Of a stretch of 64,000 nt of DNA, positions 21,020 to 44,843 are shown one piece after another. The notes beneath the pieces are model-generated. The model ran no database searches. It was not told the DNA's origin and saw only the letters and a program-made list of their open reading frames with translations. The position numbers were made by a program, and so were the translations under genes. How positions within the stretch are numbered: position 1 is the stretch's first letter; each line of letters opens with the position of its first letter. The DNA lies in contig JAITYX010000017.1 of assembly GCA_021018815.1 (NCBI GenBank), positions 3,348,001-3,412,000 on the forward strand, read 5' to 3'. The stretch is from Talinum fruticosum. Its lineage: Eukaryota; Streptophyta; Magnoliopsida; Caryophyllales; Talinaceae.

Positions 21020-23290
21020 GATACATCTCGTGCGTAGTCTTAGCAATCCTCCTACTTACTTGATTCTCACTCTAAATAATTAAAATCAATATTGTGTATT
21101 TAGGGGAGAAGATGAATGACTTTGAGAAGAAGGGACATGAAGAAATAAGAGATTTTTAATCCAATCCCATCGAAGTCCTTCCTTGATTAATGGAGGGTTA
21201 AAAGAAGATTATATATTTTGTTGATCCAAAACATTTATGGCTGCACTAAATAATATATATTTTTGTTAATTCTAGATTAGTTGCTGGAATATTGGCAATC
21301 TTGTTGGCCTTATTGCTTCTCAAATCATCGACAAAATCAATGAAAATCTCAAAAGTGAGAGAGTTGTTGGTTAGGGTTGTCCAACAAAATCAATGAAAAT
21401 AATCTCTTGGTCATAACGAAATTAATGAGATCTTGGCGTAGTGATCAACACTGAAATAATGTGTATATTAAATCTCAGTTGGATTCACCGTCATATTGCA
21501 TTGTCAATTTACCGCTTATTTGGGAAAGTGCATTGTATGGACGATGAAGTTATGTTTCCATCCCCTTAAAGTCTATTTTTGCCGATGATATGATGGGACA
21601 TACTCTTGTTAACAACTCTTCTGAAGTCATTACTCATTTATCTTTACAAAAATTAAGAAAGAGGATCCATTAAATATATGATAGTTTGTTAAGTTATTCT
21701 ACGATAAAACAAGCTGGTATTTTATAACATAAAGGAGGAAGTTAGGTGTTCTAGCTGACAATAACGGATACATAATATTTATCGAAGAGTGTTTTGTCAA
21801 TAAACTTTTGTTAGATTAATTTTACAAGTGCCAAATAATTCTTAGAGTGTTTATTTTAGATAATTTTAACAACTTTCAAATACTGTATACAAAACTTTAA
21901 ATAAAATTTTTATGTATCCCTGCTAGATGGGTCAACAACTTAGTTAAAAATCATAGTACCATATTGCTTTCTTGAAATTTATTAATGATAAAAAATATTT
22001 ATATACAAAATTCTTTTAAAAAGATAATCATGCATGAAAATTTGTGCAAATTCCTTTTGTTGAGTCTAAATCTCGTAATATATACAATACAACTCCTAGG
22101 AGCTAACAAATCATTAATAAGCTTAGGGATGTATGTAATTCTGCCGTTTCTTTAGTTGCACTTTGAAGCCTTTGAATATCTTTTTCTCTTTTTTTGTTTA
22201 AATCACAATGCCTTTTAATACTTGAAAGTTACGTTGTATCATATACAACGTGGGTATCAGATTCTGTATGTGCTTGAATGATCGCTTTTTGATTAAATCG
22301 ATCATTTTATATCAATGAGTTCTTAGTTTAACTGTTAAGAATGAAGTTTTTGTTACATTAGGTTTGAGTTTAGTTTCCCTTTCTCTCACTATATTATATT
22401 GACATTTATAACTCCTTTGAATTAAAAAAAAAAAAAGAAAAGAAAAGTAAATGGCCCATCATATTGTGTTATTTCGTCTTTCAACAAGGTTTGATCGAAG
22501 AAGCAACATTCCGACATAAGGTAATATAGAGAATAATTATGTTTAAGAGTATTTTTAAATGGGTAACATACTACTAAATTATGGTTTTTCTTTTTATGTT
22601 AGTGTAATAAATAGTGATAAAAAAAATTTTCTACCATTTAGCTTCGCCAAAAAATATATGTGACTAACTCATTGTTGAGTGCTCTGGAAGTGGCAGCAAG
22701 CAAAGGGAGGGATATGGTAATCATGGAAGGGGACAATTGAGGGGTTATAGGTTCTATTAATGGGGGAGATGGAGTTGTCATGAGAAGTCGTGGTGGTGGT
22801 GGTGGGGAATATTAAAAGGTTTGCGGTGATATTTAAATCGGCGGGCTTCAAGTGGGTTAGAAGGGAGAGGATTTAATGTGGATCGAGTAGCACGGTGGTC
22901 GAACGTGACATGACACACGGCAACACGACACTCTTATACGAGATACGTTTCCTTCCTAATGTAATGGAGTAATAGATGTTGCTATTTTTAGAGTTTTGGT
23001 GTGTTTCTTTTAATTAGTAAAAAAAAAACTTATTACTGAAGTGACGAGAACAAAATAGAGAGAAACAAAAAGAGTTCTCAAGGAAATGGAGACACCTCTC
23101 CAGCATATCATAGGTAATATGATCAAGACCCTTTTTTTTTGTTTTTATATTTTGACAATAGGGACTTTTGTTAATTTCCATTCGGGGTTATAGATTTTTG
23201 TGTAAGTTTTATTTTGAATACATATATAATCCTTTGTGGGATGTTTGCTGACTTGGCTCATGGTGGGTGGATTGAAACCAGTAAATGCTA
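21020..23290. other. Intergenic region, no gene seen
   Basis: AT-rich sequence with many stops in all frames. A poly(A) run lies near 22426. A (GGT)n-like tract at 22791-22805 yields a spurious frame on the opposite strand. No domain, RNA gene or bounded element was recognised. Confidence 0.5.
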
Positions 23291-24175
23291 GTAAATGGTT
23301 TCATAAGTGATGAATGATCATGCCGGTTCGGACGATTTAAATTCGATTAAATTCTAACTTAATAGATAGTAGCCCCATTGATTTGAAGTATTGGGGTGGA
23401 AATTTCAGGTCACTTAGGGACCGTATTGAATTGGCGGCAAATGGAATGGTGAAGGAGGATCCGGGAACTATTATTGCTATTTTATGGGAAGTGTGGAATG
23501 CTAGAAACTGTTTTCTTTTTGACAAGGCAGACAGGAATTTGTCCATTCTATAGGAGGGAGCTACTTCCTTTATTCGGAGTTTTGCATAAGCTCGTGATCG
23601 GTTAGACTTGCCCACTACTTCTAGTCATGCTCAACATCTATGGCGGCTGCCCACCGCTGGGTTGGTGAAGCTCAATTTCGATGGAGGACATATTGGGGAG
23701 GAGCGTTGGGGGTGGGGAGCGGTGATACTGAATCTGGATGGAGATATTGTATGGGCCGATTCTAAGCAAGGAACAAGGTTTGGTGGACTCGAACTTGAAG
23801 AAGCCGGGCGTGTTTCTTCCGGTTGAAAGGTGCTAAAGATGTCGGGTTCGGAAGATTGATCGTGGAAGGCGACTGTCTAGCGCTCATCCGTAAGCTCATA
23901 AATAAACAAGTCCCAAACAATACTATTAGGTTTTTCATTAGTGAAATCTTATATATTGTTACTTCTTTGGATTTTATTTCTTGGTCTTTTGTTCGAAGAG
24001 GGAGAACAAGGTTGCACATGAGTTAGCTCATTTGTAACCCTTTAGCTTTGATAACGAGTTGTGGTCTCGTTGATATTCCGGACGCTATTGTGTCTCGAGC
24101 ATAAGAGGATATACTTGCTTTGATTGATTCTCAATTAATATAATCACCCCTTCTCTCTTCATATCAAAAAAAGTT
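23290..24175 (+). pseudogene. Decayed LINE 3' end with RNase H-like domain
   Basis: Broken plus-strand frames contain LWEVWNARN, then WRLPTAGLVKLNFDGGHIG, WGWGAVILNLDGDIV, and RLIVEGDCLALIRKLINKQV. This is the C-terminal layout of plant L1-type LINE ORF2: linker, then RVT_3 RNase H with its first catalytic Asp in NFDGG and a later one in EGDC. Several stops and shifts occur, for example at 23551 and 23824. The reverse transcriptase is missing, which fits 5' truncation. The end is placed near an A-rich stretch at 24167-24173. Confidence 0.8.
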
Positions 24176-24620
24176 AAAAATATTCTAACTTAATCCGAGT
24201 TAATATTAGTTAATAAAAGGCAAAACTCTTCGATAATAAATTTTCAATATTCACAAGATTCAATCACAAAATCTCACTTAAAAAGAAGACCATGCTAAAC
24301 CACAAATCAACCTATATCGATTTAATTTTTAGATTTTAGATTTTTAGTGGATGTCTTTACCTTTTAATCTCACATTTTTGGGTTTTCGCCGACGTCCAAT
24401 ATTTACTCAAACCGGGTCAGACGAAGCGGGTCGATCTCAAATTCGTAATCGTAGTGTGGCATCCCATTTCCATTCCCAGTCCCAGTCCCTGTTCCTGACT
24501 CCCCTTAACCCAAATTCCTTCCTTCTACACCGCCACACTCCACCACTACCGTCACCGCCGCCACCGCCATCGCGACGGGAAAACTTGCCCATCCAGTAAA
24601 GATTGCAAGAACTTTCGAGA
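24176..24620. promoter_or_regulatory. Upstream region and 5' leader of eIF2D
   Basis: AT-rich to about 24345, then more GC-rich and pyrimidine-rich, as expected for a promoter-to-leader transition. The ATG used is at 24621. Plus-strand frame 24351-24599 ends before it and could be an upstream frame, but it shows no domain. Confidence 0.4.
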
Positions 24621-27600
24621 ATGTTCAAGAAGGCCGTAGAAGCGAAGTCGCTTCAGAGGCTATCAGGCGCAGACAAAAAGAAACTGAGAAGAACCGTCAA
24701 AGACAAGTTTCCCAGAGCTTCTGATGCTGATATTGATGCCCTTCTCCCTCCTAAGGTAATCACTCTTTAATCGCCTTTGCTGTGTTTTCTTTTCTGTTTT
24801 CTTGAATGCGTTTTTCGAATGAAAAGGAATTGTAATGGCGGTGGATGTGAAGTTTGAATCTTTTGGTATGATATTTATTAAGTAGTTAATATTCTTCCTT
24901 GTTTTGTTTGAATTTTATGACAGAATCATCTCAATAGGTTGATATAATGTCCTTCTAGTTCACCAAATCATCTTATTAAGATGTTGATATCGAGGGTTTT
25001 AGTAAATTAGGCTTTAGGTTTCATTTCTCGACCACCATTATATTGTATTAGCCATTATGTTTCATCTGAAGCACCCCCTCCAAAAAAAAAAAGGAAATTG
25101 ATTTTGGGCCGCGGCAAATGCAGAGATGAAGGGATTAATGAGCGGATAGTCGACAATGACTGGCAAGGGCAACTAATCAAACAGAAAGATGAATGGTTGG
25201 GGGTAGGAACCTTCAGATAGAGGAGAAATACCGCCACTGGGCAATCAAAGTATCAAACACATGCCCAAGAATTTTAACAATGATTCAATTTGGTATCATG
25301 ACAAAAATCAAGTGGCACCTCGTGAATGACAAATAGGCAATTATATGTAGTCTCGTTACCTGCTTTTAGACACTGATAACTGGAGGGTTATTTAAGTGTA
25401 CATGTGTCAGTAAAAAATTATGATGGAGGGAGTTTAGGACATTAGATAAAGTTTTTATGGATAATGGATTGTCATTTGAAACAAGTCAAGGAGTACACAT
25501 CATGTAACTTTGAAAACTATGTCAAGGAGCAAGCATTAAGTAATTGAGAACTTATATTTCCTTTAAGGATGATGCAGTACTGATAATAGGATTCATTTAC
25601 CAGTGATTTATGGATCAGAGAATGCTATTTTAGTTGTAACTAGTTCATGACATGTGGATTGGGCTTGACTGCCGGTATGCTTGTTGACTGGTGCACCTTA
25701 TTGCTTAAAGGAAAGCTCCTTGACCCTGCTTCTGTTCCCCGTTACACTAATTGGTTATACTTCTATATGTAATATTTAGGTGGAGATCACTGTTGCTAAG
25801 TTTCAAAATCGAGTCCTTGTGTATGGTGTGGAAGGTGGCTTCCCAATGTTTTTTGATGCTGATGGACGAGGTTCAGATATATACCCCACAGGTACTGTAA
25901 AATTTAATATTTCTGTTTTCAGCGTATTAATATCTAAGACAATTGAATCCAGACTTAATTTCTTGGGATGATGACATTATTGTAGATCTTATCTTGATAT
26001 TGTGGATAGTCTCTGCTACGAATGTCGGTAGCTCTTGTTAGTATGCTGACTTTGCATCCATATATACGTTTATGTAATATGTGTGTGTGCATGTGTGGGT
26101 GCGTGTGCGTGTGCGTGTGTATGTGTGTGTTGTGTATCATATTTGGGGATAGTATGTGTTGTGTGTGTGTGTGTTGTATATCATATTTGTGGATAGTCTA
26201 TGTTGTGAATGTAAATATTTTTGTGATCTTGAAAATTAAAGCCATGACATGTCTTTCTGTCGATAGCATTTTGAAGATGAATCCACCAATTGACCAGTGT
26301 GAATGCCATAGGATTGGGTTTTTGAAGTATATGGAACTTGTGAGGCTTCTGTTTTCGTCAGGTGCCCTTTCATTTTAACGATGTGGGTTGTGAGAATAAA
26401 TAGTTGTTTGCTTGGAGTAGGATGAGGATTAGACAACCTTGAATGGAAACTATGAAACTTGTCATATTAGTTCAAGGATTCTTGAAGGTAACAAGCTTAG
26501 AAATCTTTGCAATTTATTCAGAGTAAAAGGAGGAAAAATGAAAGAAGAAAAGGTAAAATAGAAAGGCTTCTCACATTGTGAACCTTGGAGAAGCTTCATG
26601 CTTGAAGTAGGATTAGGATTAGACATCCATGGATGGAAACTATTTAACTTGTCGGATCATGGGATCTTGTTCAAGGATTCTTGTAGGTAACGAGTTTGAA
26701 ATCTTTGCAATTTATTCAGCTTCATGGACCATGGTAAAAGAGGAAAGACAAGAGAACAAAAGAAAAAAAGGGCTTCTTCTCACATTGTAAACCTTGGAGA
26801 AGCTTCTTCTATCCTAACCTTTTTAAATCTCAAATGCACACCAGTGTATATGTCCTTTATGCCTGGACCGCCTTTTCTGGCTTAGTTCCTTGTCTTGACA
26901 GGGAAAATATGTGCTAGTATGTTGCTAGTATGAGCACTTAAGACAGGGTGGACCTCTAGTAGCTAAGCAATTGGGCTAAGAACACTTCAGAAAAGATTAC
27001 TCTAAGCCTTGTCATGCTCCAAGGATCTAAAGAATGTACCTGTGATGTACCAAATTACACTGATGAGGATTGGGGGTACAGGGTGGGGGAAATAAAGTGA
27101 CTTCCGCAAAGAGCATCTGAAGATCAATAGCGCCTTAGAACAGGAGTTACTAGTTTTAGAGCATTCTTGTCATCCCATCTATCAAGTGTCTGCATCACCA
27201 AGATGGATGACGCAGGGGTGGGGGGTAAAGGATACACCTGTCGCAGTCCCTACAGCTATTACACTCTCAAAAAAAAATTGTTAGGGAGTGGTAAGATCAA
27301 TTTTCTAGCTTATCCAAATCCAAGATAGGAGCTGTGAAACTTGAGCTTTATTATTTGAATAAAAACCTAGGGATTGTTTCCCTGTTCTTGAGGGAAATCG
27401 GTGTAAAACTATAGAATTTTGTTCTTTTATGCAGCTCGAAAGGGCAAATTTTGTAATTTCATTCTTTGTTTTTGATCATGGCAGTTTATGCTCTCTGGAA
27501 GGTCCCTGATCTCCTGCCTGCTTTCACACTTAAGGGAGGAGAAGTCTCTCGCTTTGTAATCGGAGGAGCAGATTTGATGTTCCCTGGTATCAGTATACCT

Positions 27601-30600
27601 CCAGAAGGATTTCCATCATTTGCTGCTGGAGAACCATGGGCAGTAAAAGTTCCTGGCAATCCAGCTGCGATTGCTGTAAGCTTTTAGATTGCTCTGTATT
27701 AAAGTATCTTTCAGCATTTGGAGAAAATAATGTATGGTTTCCATGAGATTTTGGTTTATTTATTGCATTTTTTCAGGTTGGAGCAACCACTGTGAGTAGT
27801 TCTGAAGCATTGAAAGCTGGCTTACGTGGAAAAGCTTTGAGAATAACACACTATTACCGGGACTCACTCTGGCAAGTGAAGGGAACTGTAATAGCTATTG
27901 AGTACCTATATTCTATCTTACTAACTTCTCTGTGGTTTCTTTTTCAGGGAATCCCCGAGGGCCGTTTTGTGCCAAATGCTGGTTTCTTAGAAGATGTTGT
28001 CTTTGCTGATCCTTCTTCAGTTTCAGCATCTCATTCCCATGAAGATGATACTCTGGACGATCAAAATAATGATGTTAATGTTGATGGAGGAGTTGAATCT
28101 GAAACTGGTTGTGTTGTTCACTCAGAAAATGATCCTGGTTCCAACAGTAATTTGGATGACAAAACTGATGTTTCCGAACGGGTGGCCTCAGAGTTGGGTG
28201 GCCTGAAAGTAACTGAGGATATTTCCTCCGGTGACATGCATACTGGTGACCAGCACTTGTTGTCAACTGAAGATGTGGACATGCTGCTCGACAGGTGCCT
28301 TCTACAAGCATTGCATACGACAGTGAAGGATAAGGATCTTCCCATGCCTGGGAGTACTCTATGGTGAGATAGATATTGTCTATCTAGGTATACAATGATC
28401 ATAAAGTGATGCATTGGGGGTGGGAATTAGTTCTGTCTTTCAGAGGGTGTCTTCTTTTGTTGGTAGGTGACGAATTGTGGTAGCCCATCGCCCTGAGACC
28501 TACTTGGGATGGAAATTTCTTTATATTGTTTGTTCTTATATGGGTTTTCTTCTTCGTTTGTGGTGTAGGTCGAATCATGTTTTGCCTTGTAGACCTTCTG
28601 GTGTTACCCTTGATATTAAAAAGTCATCTTTCAAGAAGTTGTCAAAGTGGTTGCAATCGAAAGCATCTGCTGGATTGGTATTCCCTCTCCTTCACTCATA
28701 TTCATTTCCCCTCATCACCCTCCCCACCTAAGAGAAAAAAAAAATTTGGGCAAGGTATTTTATTTTGTATTGCCTCACCATTTTGGTTTTTGCTTTGATG
28801 CTTCTGTTCCTGTGAGACTAAGAATTCTCAGTTGATGACCATAGATCCTTGTTTCTATGCTGGATTTCCCCATACCTTACCCTAGGTGGACTGTGGGTTA
28901 ATAGTTTGGTTTGATGTGACAAGACATGCTTCTAAAGAAAAAGTATATGAAATGTGTGTGTTGGGGGGGGCACTAGTGGCCTCTTGATAGTTTTCGCAAC
29001 AAGGTACCTTGAATAGGTACAAAGCTAGTTTGAACCAAGGGGCGTGTCCGTCATATTCTGTGTGTATTTTGTTTGAGAAAGCAAAGAAATAAGCTGAATT
29101 TAACATAGTTTGGGAAACTAACAGGGGGTCTTAGTTGCTTAGATCTGGGTTCAATCAGTAGTATAGCCTTCATTTATTATGCTTTTTCGTTTTTCCCCTC
29201 CTTTTTTCCGTACGAGTACCTTTTTAGGTATTGGATCTCTTACAGGTTGAAGTCTTGCTTCACATTGCAGTAAAGCCATTTATAGGACTAAACTTTTTAT
29301 AGGCCTACATAGCCTAGACCCCAAACCCGTACTTTTTAAGGAGTCACTAAGTCAGTGGTGGTGAGGAAACCTTCTGCCCCCGAGTTTCTTAGCCAGTGCA
29401 AAGACATCAGCAGATATGGTTGTGGGGCTGTGAGGATGGTGGTAGTATGGAAGAGAGAAACTGGGTTAGGGGAAGGGAGATTAAGTTTGTGGGGAAATAG
29501 TGTGTCTGTTGAGTAGCTTTTTAGTGTCATCCATTCCAATGTGATCCAAAAGGTCAAGATGAGAGGTCCTATTGAGTTTTCAGTTTTAGGAAGGTTCTCT
29601 CTAGAACTATGAATGCTTCCTTATGTACACCCTTTTATGGTGGACAATTTTTTGGTACTGCAAAATCAAAAATAAATATAAGCCAGATAAAGATCCAACC
29701 TTGGAGATTAGAGATGTTTCTTAGTTGTGAGATAATTTCGCAGCATATGCTCATTTATGTCAAAACTGTTTTATGACACATTTAACTGTTTTGTCTTTTC
29801 AAAATGGAAATCTTGCTCACCTTGCCCAACCCCATTGCAGCTCTTTTGTATGTTTATTGGTTATTTTGCTTAATCTACAGATATCAGTGAAGGAAGATAA
29901 ACATAAAAAGGAAGTAGTACTATTTTCTGTAGACCGGAAACATGTAGATTATGTGTCCTTCAAGCCCGACAAAAGACAACCTGACAAGAATGAGCAAACC
30001 AAGGATCAAGCTGCTGGTGGAGGTCAATCTCAAAAATTATTGGAAATAGAAGAGATCTATAAACCAAGTATCCATGTCAACCCCATTGTTGCTGCTGTTG
30101 GAGCTGACACTGGAGGATATTTCAGTGCATCAGAGGCCACTAGCATAGTCTTCATGTATGTTGAGAAAGAGAATCTCGTCAAGCCAACTGACAAGGCTCT
30201 GATAGTCTTGGATGCGACATTGTGTGATGCTTTGTTCAAGGGAGCCATTAAAAAGGGAGCAGCTTACCCAACTGAAATACATAAGAAAGATTTAGGGGCA
30301 ACATTTCTAAGCCGAATGCAGGCCCATCATAAGGTGACCAGAGGAAATGATTCTGTAATTAGGAAGGGCGCAGTTAAATCAATTCAAATAATGACAGAAC
30401 GACGGCAGGGTAACAAGAAAGTGACTAAGGTCTCTGGTTTTGAAAGTTTTCTTATGGATGCTGAATCTTTGGCATCAGAACTGCAGAAGAAATTTGCTTG
30501 CAGTACTTCAGTAGCTGAATTACCAGGTACCTTGTATTTACCCTTTTTTTGTTTAAATTAAATGTCTTCGTTCCATTAACTTCATAGCTCTTATCAGACT

Positions 30601-30877
30601 GCCCTGTCTACCCACGTTTATTCAATATGTGCTGTTATTTGCTTCTTTGTCATATTTAAGCTAGGGGTTTTTAACTCCAATATTTTCTCTGTGAAAAAGC
30701 TGATTCCTTTTCTTTATTACTTATCACTGCTGCATATAATTTATAATTATTGCAGGTAAAAAGGGACATGAAGTTCTTGTTCAGGGTGGTGTAATTGATC
30801 ACCTTGCAAAGCATCTGATTGATCAATATGGAGTCCCGAAGAGATATATCGAAGTACTGGACAAAACAAGGAGATGA
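24621..30877 (+). CDS. Translation initiation factor eIF2D (ligatin-like)
   Basis: Eight exons are assigned: 24621-24755, 25780-25891, 27485-27675, 27777-27875, 27948-28363, 28569-28677, 29881-30526 and 30756-30877. The spliced frame is 609 residues, in the range of the eIF2D family. The N terminus (MFKKAVEAKSLQRLSGADKK) is the family's DUF1947-like segment. A PUA domain lies roughly at residues 95-180, including KVPGNPAAIAVGATT. A variable acidic linker follows. The C terminus is a SUI1/eIF1-like domain, with SGFESFLMDAE and GKKGHEVLVQGG. In animals eIF2D delivers tRNA to the 40S P site independently of GTP and helps recycle post-termination complexes; the cytosolic role is assumed from the family. 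A likely 3'-UTR intron starts at GTGAGT just after the stop. A tandem duplication lies in intron 2. Confidence 0.93.
26070..26181. repeat. (TG)n microsatellite in eIF2D intron 2
   Basis: Two interrupted (GT)n blocks with GCGT and ATGT variants lie about 40 bases apart, at 26076-26130 and 26157-26175. The open frames across it are artefacts of the repeat. Confidence 0.85.
26411..26815. repeat. About 200-bp tandem duplication in eIF2D intron 2
   Basis: Copy 1 (about 26411-26596) and copy 2 (about 26597-26815) share blocks in the same order: GATGGAAACTAT or its variant, TTCAAGGATTCTTG, AAATCTTTGCAATTTATTCAG and CACATTGT.AACCTTGGAGAA. They have diverged by substitutions and indels. Confidence 0.8.
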
Positions 30878-33124
30878 TCGAGGTGAGTTTTCATTTTGCA
30901 CACAACCTAACGAGTGATATCACAAACTAGATAGTGTTTGCTGAATGTCCATGGACCAAATTAACACACAAAAAGGGACTTGTGATGGCTGCTTGACGCC
31001 AGTTGGTTCAAACCACCATCATTCTATTTTCTTTTGACTTGAGACAATGGCTGGACTGAATTCTCAGTTCCATCACCCCTTTTTAGAGTTTGAACTTTAA
31101 ATATTAGCAGTGATGTGGTAGTTTCTGTTTTTTCAGGATGGAGGGAGCTCATGTTTCCGGGGAACGTCAATAATACAGGAAGCTATGTTTTTGGTTATCT
31201 AAGCATCCGGTATTTTCAGTGTGCGTCTGGTTGTCTAAGCATCCACGCTTATCTTGGGTGTGTGTATAAATTCATTTCAAAATGTATGACAAGTTGATTA
31301 CGAGTTCGAACATGATCCGGAAAGAGTTCATAGAGACAATTGGTTGGCGTTTTACAATTTTGAAGTCTTCTATCGAATATGATTGATGTAAATTTGAAGC
31401 ACATTTGATGAGGCAGTTTGTATTCTTACTTTGCGAGAAAATTTCCCATGTTACCAGATTTTTGGGCTGCTTTTTCTGTCCCAACTCCCAATTTTCATGG
31501 AAGACAGAACTTTCCAGAAAGGCCACTTGAATCTTGATGTTTTAAATTAAACGTCTTATCCTTAAATTCCAGTTTAGATGGTTCTTTTTCCAATTCAATT
31601 GTATGGTAAGGTTGCTTAAGTGTGACCCGTCTCCTTTCCTTTTCTGTTTATTTAATATCGTTGACTTGTCATCTCGTTAATGTTTAGAGTGAAAAGACAT
31701 TCAAGAAATTACGATAGAAAAGCAAATAAAAGTTGGACACTAAATTTACATGGAAAATGCAATTAGAAAATATTATAAATGACTGCCAAGCATAAATAAT
31801 ATAATCCACTATAATGTTAAGAGAGTACAAGGAACAATTTCAGGAGAGGCAAGAAGCACAACAAGATCAATAAAAGAGAGAAGGATCTCAAGGGGTGTGA
31901 AAGCACAATGACACCATAAAATGAAAGAAAGGTGATTACAATCTCTCACCGGGGTAGTTCTCTCAACGTGAAAGTGTAATATGTAAATGAGGCTAAAAAA
32001 GCTCTATTAAAAACCAATAAAAACACTTTTATAATGACAACATAGCATCGCTAATTCGGACACTGCCATCACAAAAGAGAATGCGAAAGGACAATCTAAC
32101 GAATCCATTCCATGTAAATTTAATTTTATCATCAAAATTTTCATATCATTGTCAAACATTTTAAAACTTGACTTTATTTCCGAACTTTATTGTAATTTTA
32201 AACCGCTTCGATACCATTTGTTAGTTTTAATATCCTAAAAGTGTGTATATGTGTGTTAGATAGTAGAACAAAGAAGGGCATTAAAACAAAAGGTACCGAC
32301 CGTGTGTAAAAGAAACCGACTTTTAAATACTCAATTTAATCCATAACTTAGTGACTTTACCATAGACAAACAACCTAAAAGTAGAAACCGCACTAATACA
32401 AAGGTCGAGTTTTCATATCAAAGTGTCTTTAAACTTTTCGATAAATAGTTTTGTCATTAAATTATTATTTTTACTTAAATATGCTATTAGTCATTGTAAT
32501 ATATGCAAGGAAAATGATATGTGTTTTGTATAAGACATACTTTAAGTGTCTTATTTCGACTTAAAAATTATGATGTCATGCAATAAATTGAAAAACAATG
32601 GTATGATTGAATAGTAGAATTGTATTACAACTTTTAAATTATGTAAAATTACCATTTTATCCATCATTTTTCATATTTGTAAAATCATATATATGATACG
32701 CCTTTTGGGTAAGGTTGATCTAATTAGATTGTCATTTGCTACTTGTCGGCATAGCTAATAATTAGTAATACTTTATCTTCATAATTAATCATAATTATTT
32801 TTAAAAATAATAATTTTAGATCATTAAGACAAGATATTTTCAAAGTACAAGACACGTATCATCACGTATATGCAAATGTGCCACTGAAGTTCACAAATAG
32901 CCAACTAATGCCGGTTTTTTACATTCCCCTTTTTGTGGAAGCTTGCAGTTAAGATCAACATCCTCCTAGCGCAGGATCTTGGCAAGAATTACTGAGGAGC
33001 TCTAAAAGCTTCTGTCTCTCCATTTTGGATCTTCTTTAACAAACTAACCACCAATACTCTCAGTGTCAAACTCCGCAATCCTAGGGAGGGCTGAGCCCAA
33101 TCTGATCGGCCGGAGAAGACGACG
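30878..33124. other. Intergenic region between eIF2D and GDPD4
   Basis: The first 500-650 bases probably hold the spliced 3' UTR of eIF2D (acceptor TTTTCAG at about 31138). The rest is AT-rich with no gene. At 32210-32222 the minus strand reads TGGTATCGAAGC, like a tRNA primer-binding site, but no LTR pair was found. The last 200 bases are the GDPD4 promoter and leader. Confidence 0.4.
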
Positions 33125-42786
<9,662 letters not shown>

Positions 42787-44843
42787 TGAAGCAGATTTAG
42801 TTGAAGGTCTTCCTACCAATTCCTTAAGGATAGGCAAGTGAAGGAGCAATCAGTGCAGTGCCACATTGCGATTGTCTCACCTTCCTACTAATCCCGACCT
42901 CATAGCATGATAACAGATGAAGACTAGATAGATCGGAATCCATAATATGTTGGTTGGCATGATAATAGATGAAGACTAGATAGATCGGTATCCATAATAT
43001 GTTAGGTTGGGACTTATTATGCTACTAAATGTGAATGATATCCTTTCACCTTATATTCACTCTCTGATTGAGAATTTTTGCCTCTTGACAAATGGAACTT
43101 CTAATGGAAATATATTCTCCTCTTTTCTATATCAAGTTTTAGATTAACGTCAATCTGAGTGTAGTTTTTTTAGTCAATCTGAGAGTAGTTATAGTACGGC
43201 AACTTGTGGACAGAGTGCTCAATACAGATTTGAAGGAGACGACAATGACAAGGGAAACAATGGGGGTGGGGTTCAACTTCTATATTTTTGTTGCTTTTTT
43301 TTTTGGCATCTTTTCACGGCTCAGTAACAGAAAAATATGCATCAAATTACATAGGCTTTAGTCAATCAGTGAGTATTAGAAATGAATGAGATAGACTTGA
43401 AGACATTGCAAAAAAGTGGTCCAAACTTTATCTCAGATGAATCCTGTAAAGTCAACAGGGTTTGATGGTATGGCAGCACTGGTGTTTGATGGTCATGGTA
43501 TGGCATGCTTTGTCTGTGGAATTGTCGGAATGAGGCAAGTACTAAGGGATATATGAAGCATGAGAGTTGACAACTTACATGTATGCTGTCTATGAAGCAT
43601 AGTAGTGATGAGAGGCACCATCACAATGAAAGGGAAGTGACAACAAATTTTGCTAAAAGCTTTTGGCAGAGTGTTGCTGTATTGTTTTGTTTTGTTTTTA
43701 AAAGGAACCTCCTATATGGCTAGATCAATGTTGCTGCTGTTGACGAAAGATCTTCTGTAAAAAAATCCTCATACCTTTCAACGAAGGGCACTATCATAAA
43801 ATTAACCCAGATCAATAGTGAACTTTGAGCTGTATTTGCATGACATAAACAGAGACACAGTCACACAGTTGACCAGGTCACAGGATAAGTCCCTCAATAT
43901 TTACAGGAAATAGAGGATACCATATACACAACCTAAAAATGTTATTTATCATTTACCCGCGTGGTTAATATGAACAAAATCCTCCTCTATCCCAACATAT
44001 ACCTCATAAAGAAAAGAATTCAAAAATAAAAGAATTTAAAAAATCTGAATTACATCTCTATATCATTTTTCTCGCAAGAGCTCCTCATCTCTTATCTCAC
44101 TATATTACCTGCATGATTGCATCCTGTGAGAATGTTCCTGGTGGCATCAAAAACTTTACAAATGCAGAACACAATAGGACAGATGGAGTGGAACAGTTCC
44201 AGATCCTGTATGATTCATATATGACAGCATATGGCTTGAAATATGATGATACGCCTGGTAAAGAATCAATCGATGCCCAAGCTCGAGTAGGGCTCAAAGC
44301 CAACCTGACAACCAAGGGACAGAGAAAAGGAACTATATCATACCTCTAGATTGATGAATAAGTGCATGACCGACCCTATCCAACCCAAGCTCAGCCAACA
44401 CATCAAGCCGAGTTGAATCAGTGGGTTTGAGGACAAGTTGAATCAGTGGGTTTGAGGATAGGGCTCAGTTTAATCTTGCCCATAAACCTACTTGGGCTAG
44501 TTTGGCTCATGAACTCGCCTGCGTCTGGCCTACATTTCTCTTCATACGTTGCATTGCACAAAAAAAAAGAAAGAAAAGGGGGGTGTTGATGGCTTGGTTC
44601 AAACTTCAACCCCATGGACTAGTCCTAGCTGGTCAAAGGGCTGAGCTTACATAGTCCATGACCACTGGCTACCACCATCATGTGAAAGTATCCACTGTCA
44701 CAGCCATTTCTATCAAACATACATGGTACCAGACAGCTCCAGTATAAAACAATATGTATACACAAAAGAATAAACATGTGTTTCAGGGTGCATTCATGAA
44801 TGGCCCAAGGAGATCTCTATATTTATGTGAAATACTCTCTAGT
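42787..44843. other. Region between convergent GDPD4 and PRPP synthetase genes
   Basis: It holds the 3' UTRs of two convergent genes. A short direct repeat (GTTGAATCAGTGGGTTTGAGGA twice, partly) lies at 44413-44460. The plus-strand frame 44113-44349 has no recognised domain and was not called. Confidence 0.4.
42905..43012. repeat. Tandem duplication in the GDPD4 3' region
   Basis: Two copies of about 54 bases containing GATGAAGACTAGATAGATCG and CCATAATATGTT lie head to tail, starting 119 bases after the GDPD4 stop codon, probably in the 3' UTR. Confidence 0.85.

Noticed and set aside
32210..32222. Primer-binding-site-like TGGTATCGAAGC on the minus strand
   Set aside because: No pair of LTRs or target duplication was found around it, so a retrotransposon is not supported.
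44113..44349. 78-codon plus-strand frame
   Set aside because: No domain or splice support; it lies in the shared 3' region of two convergent genes.
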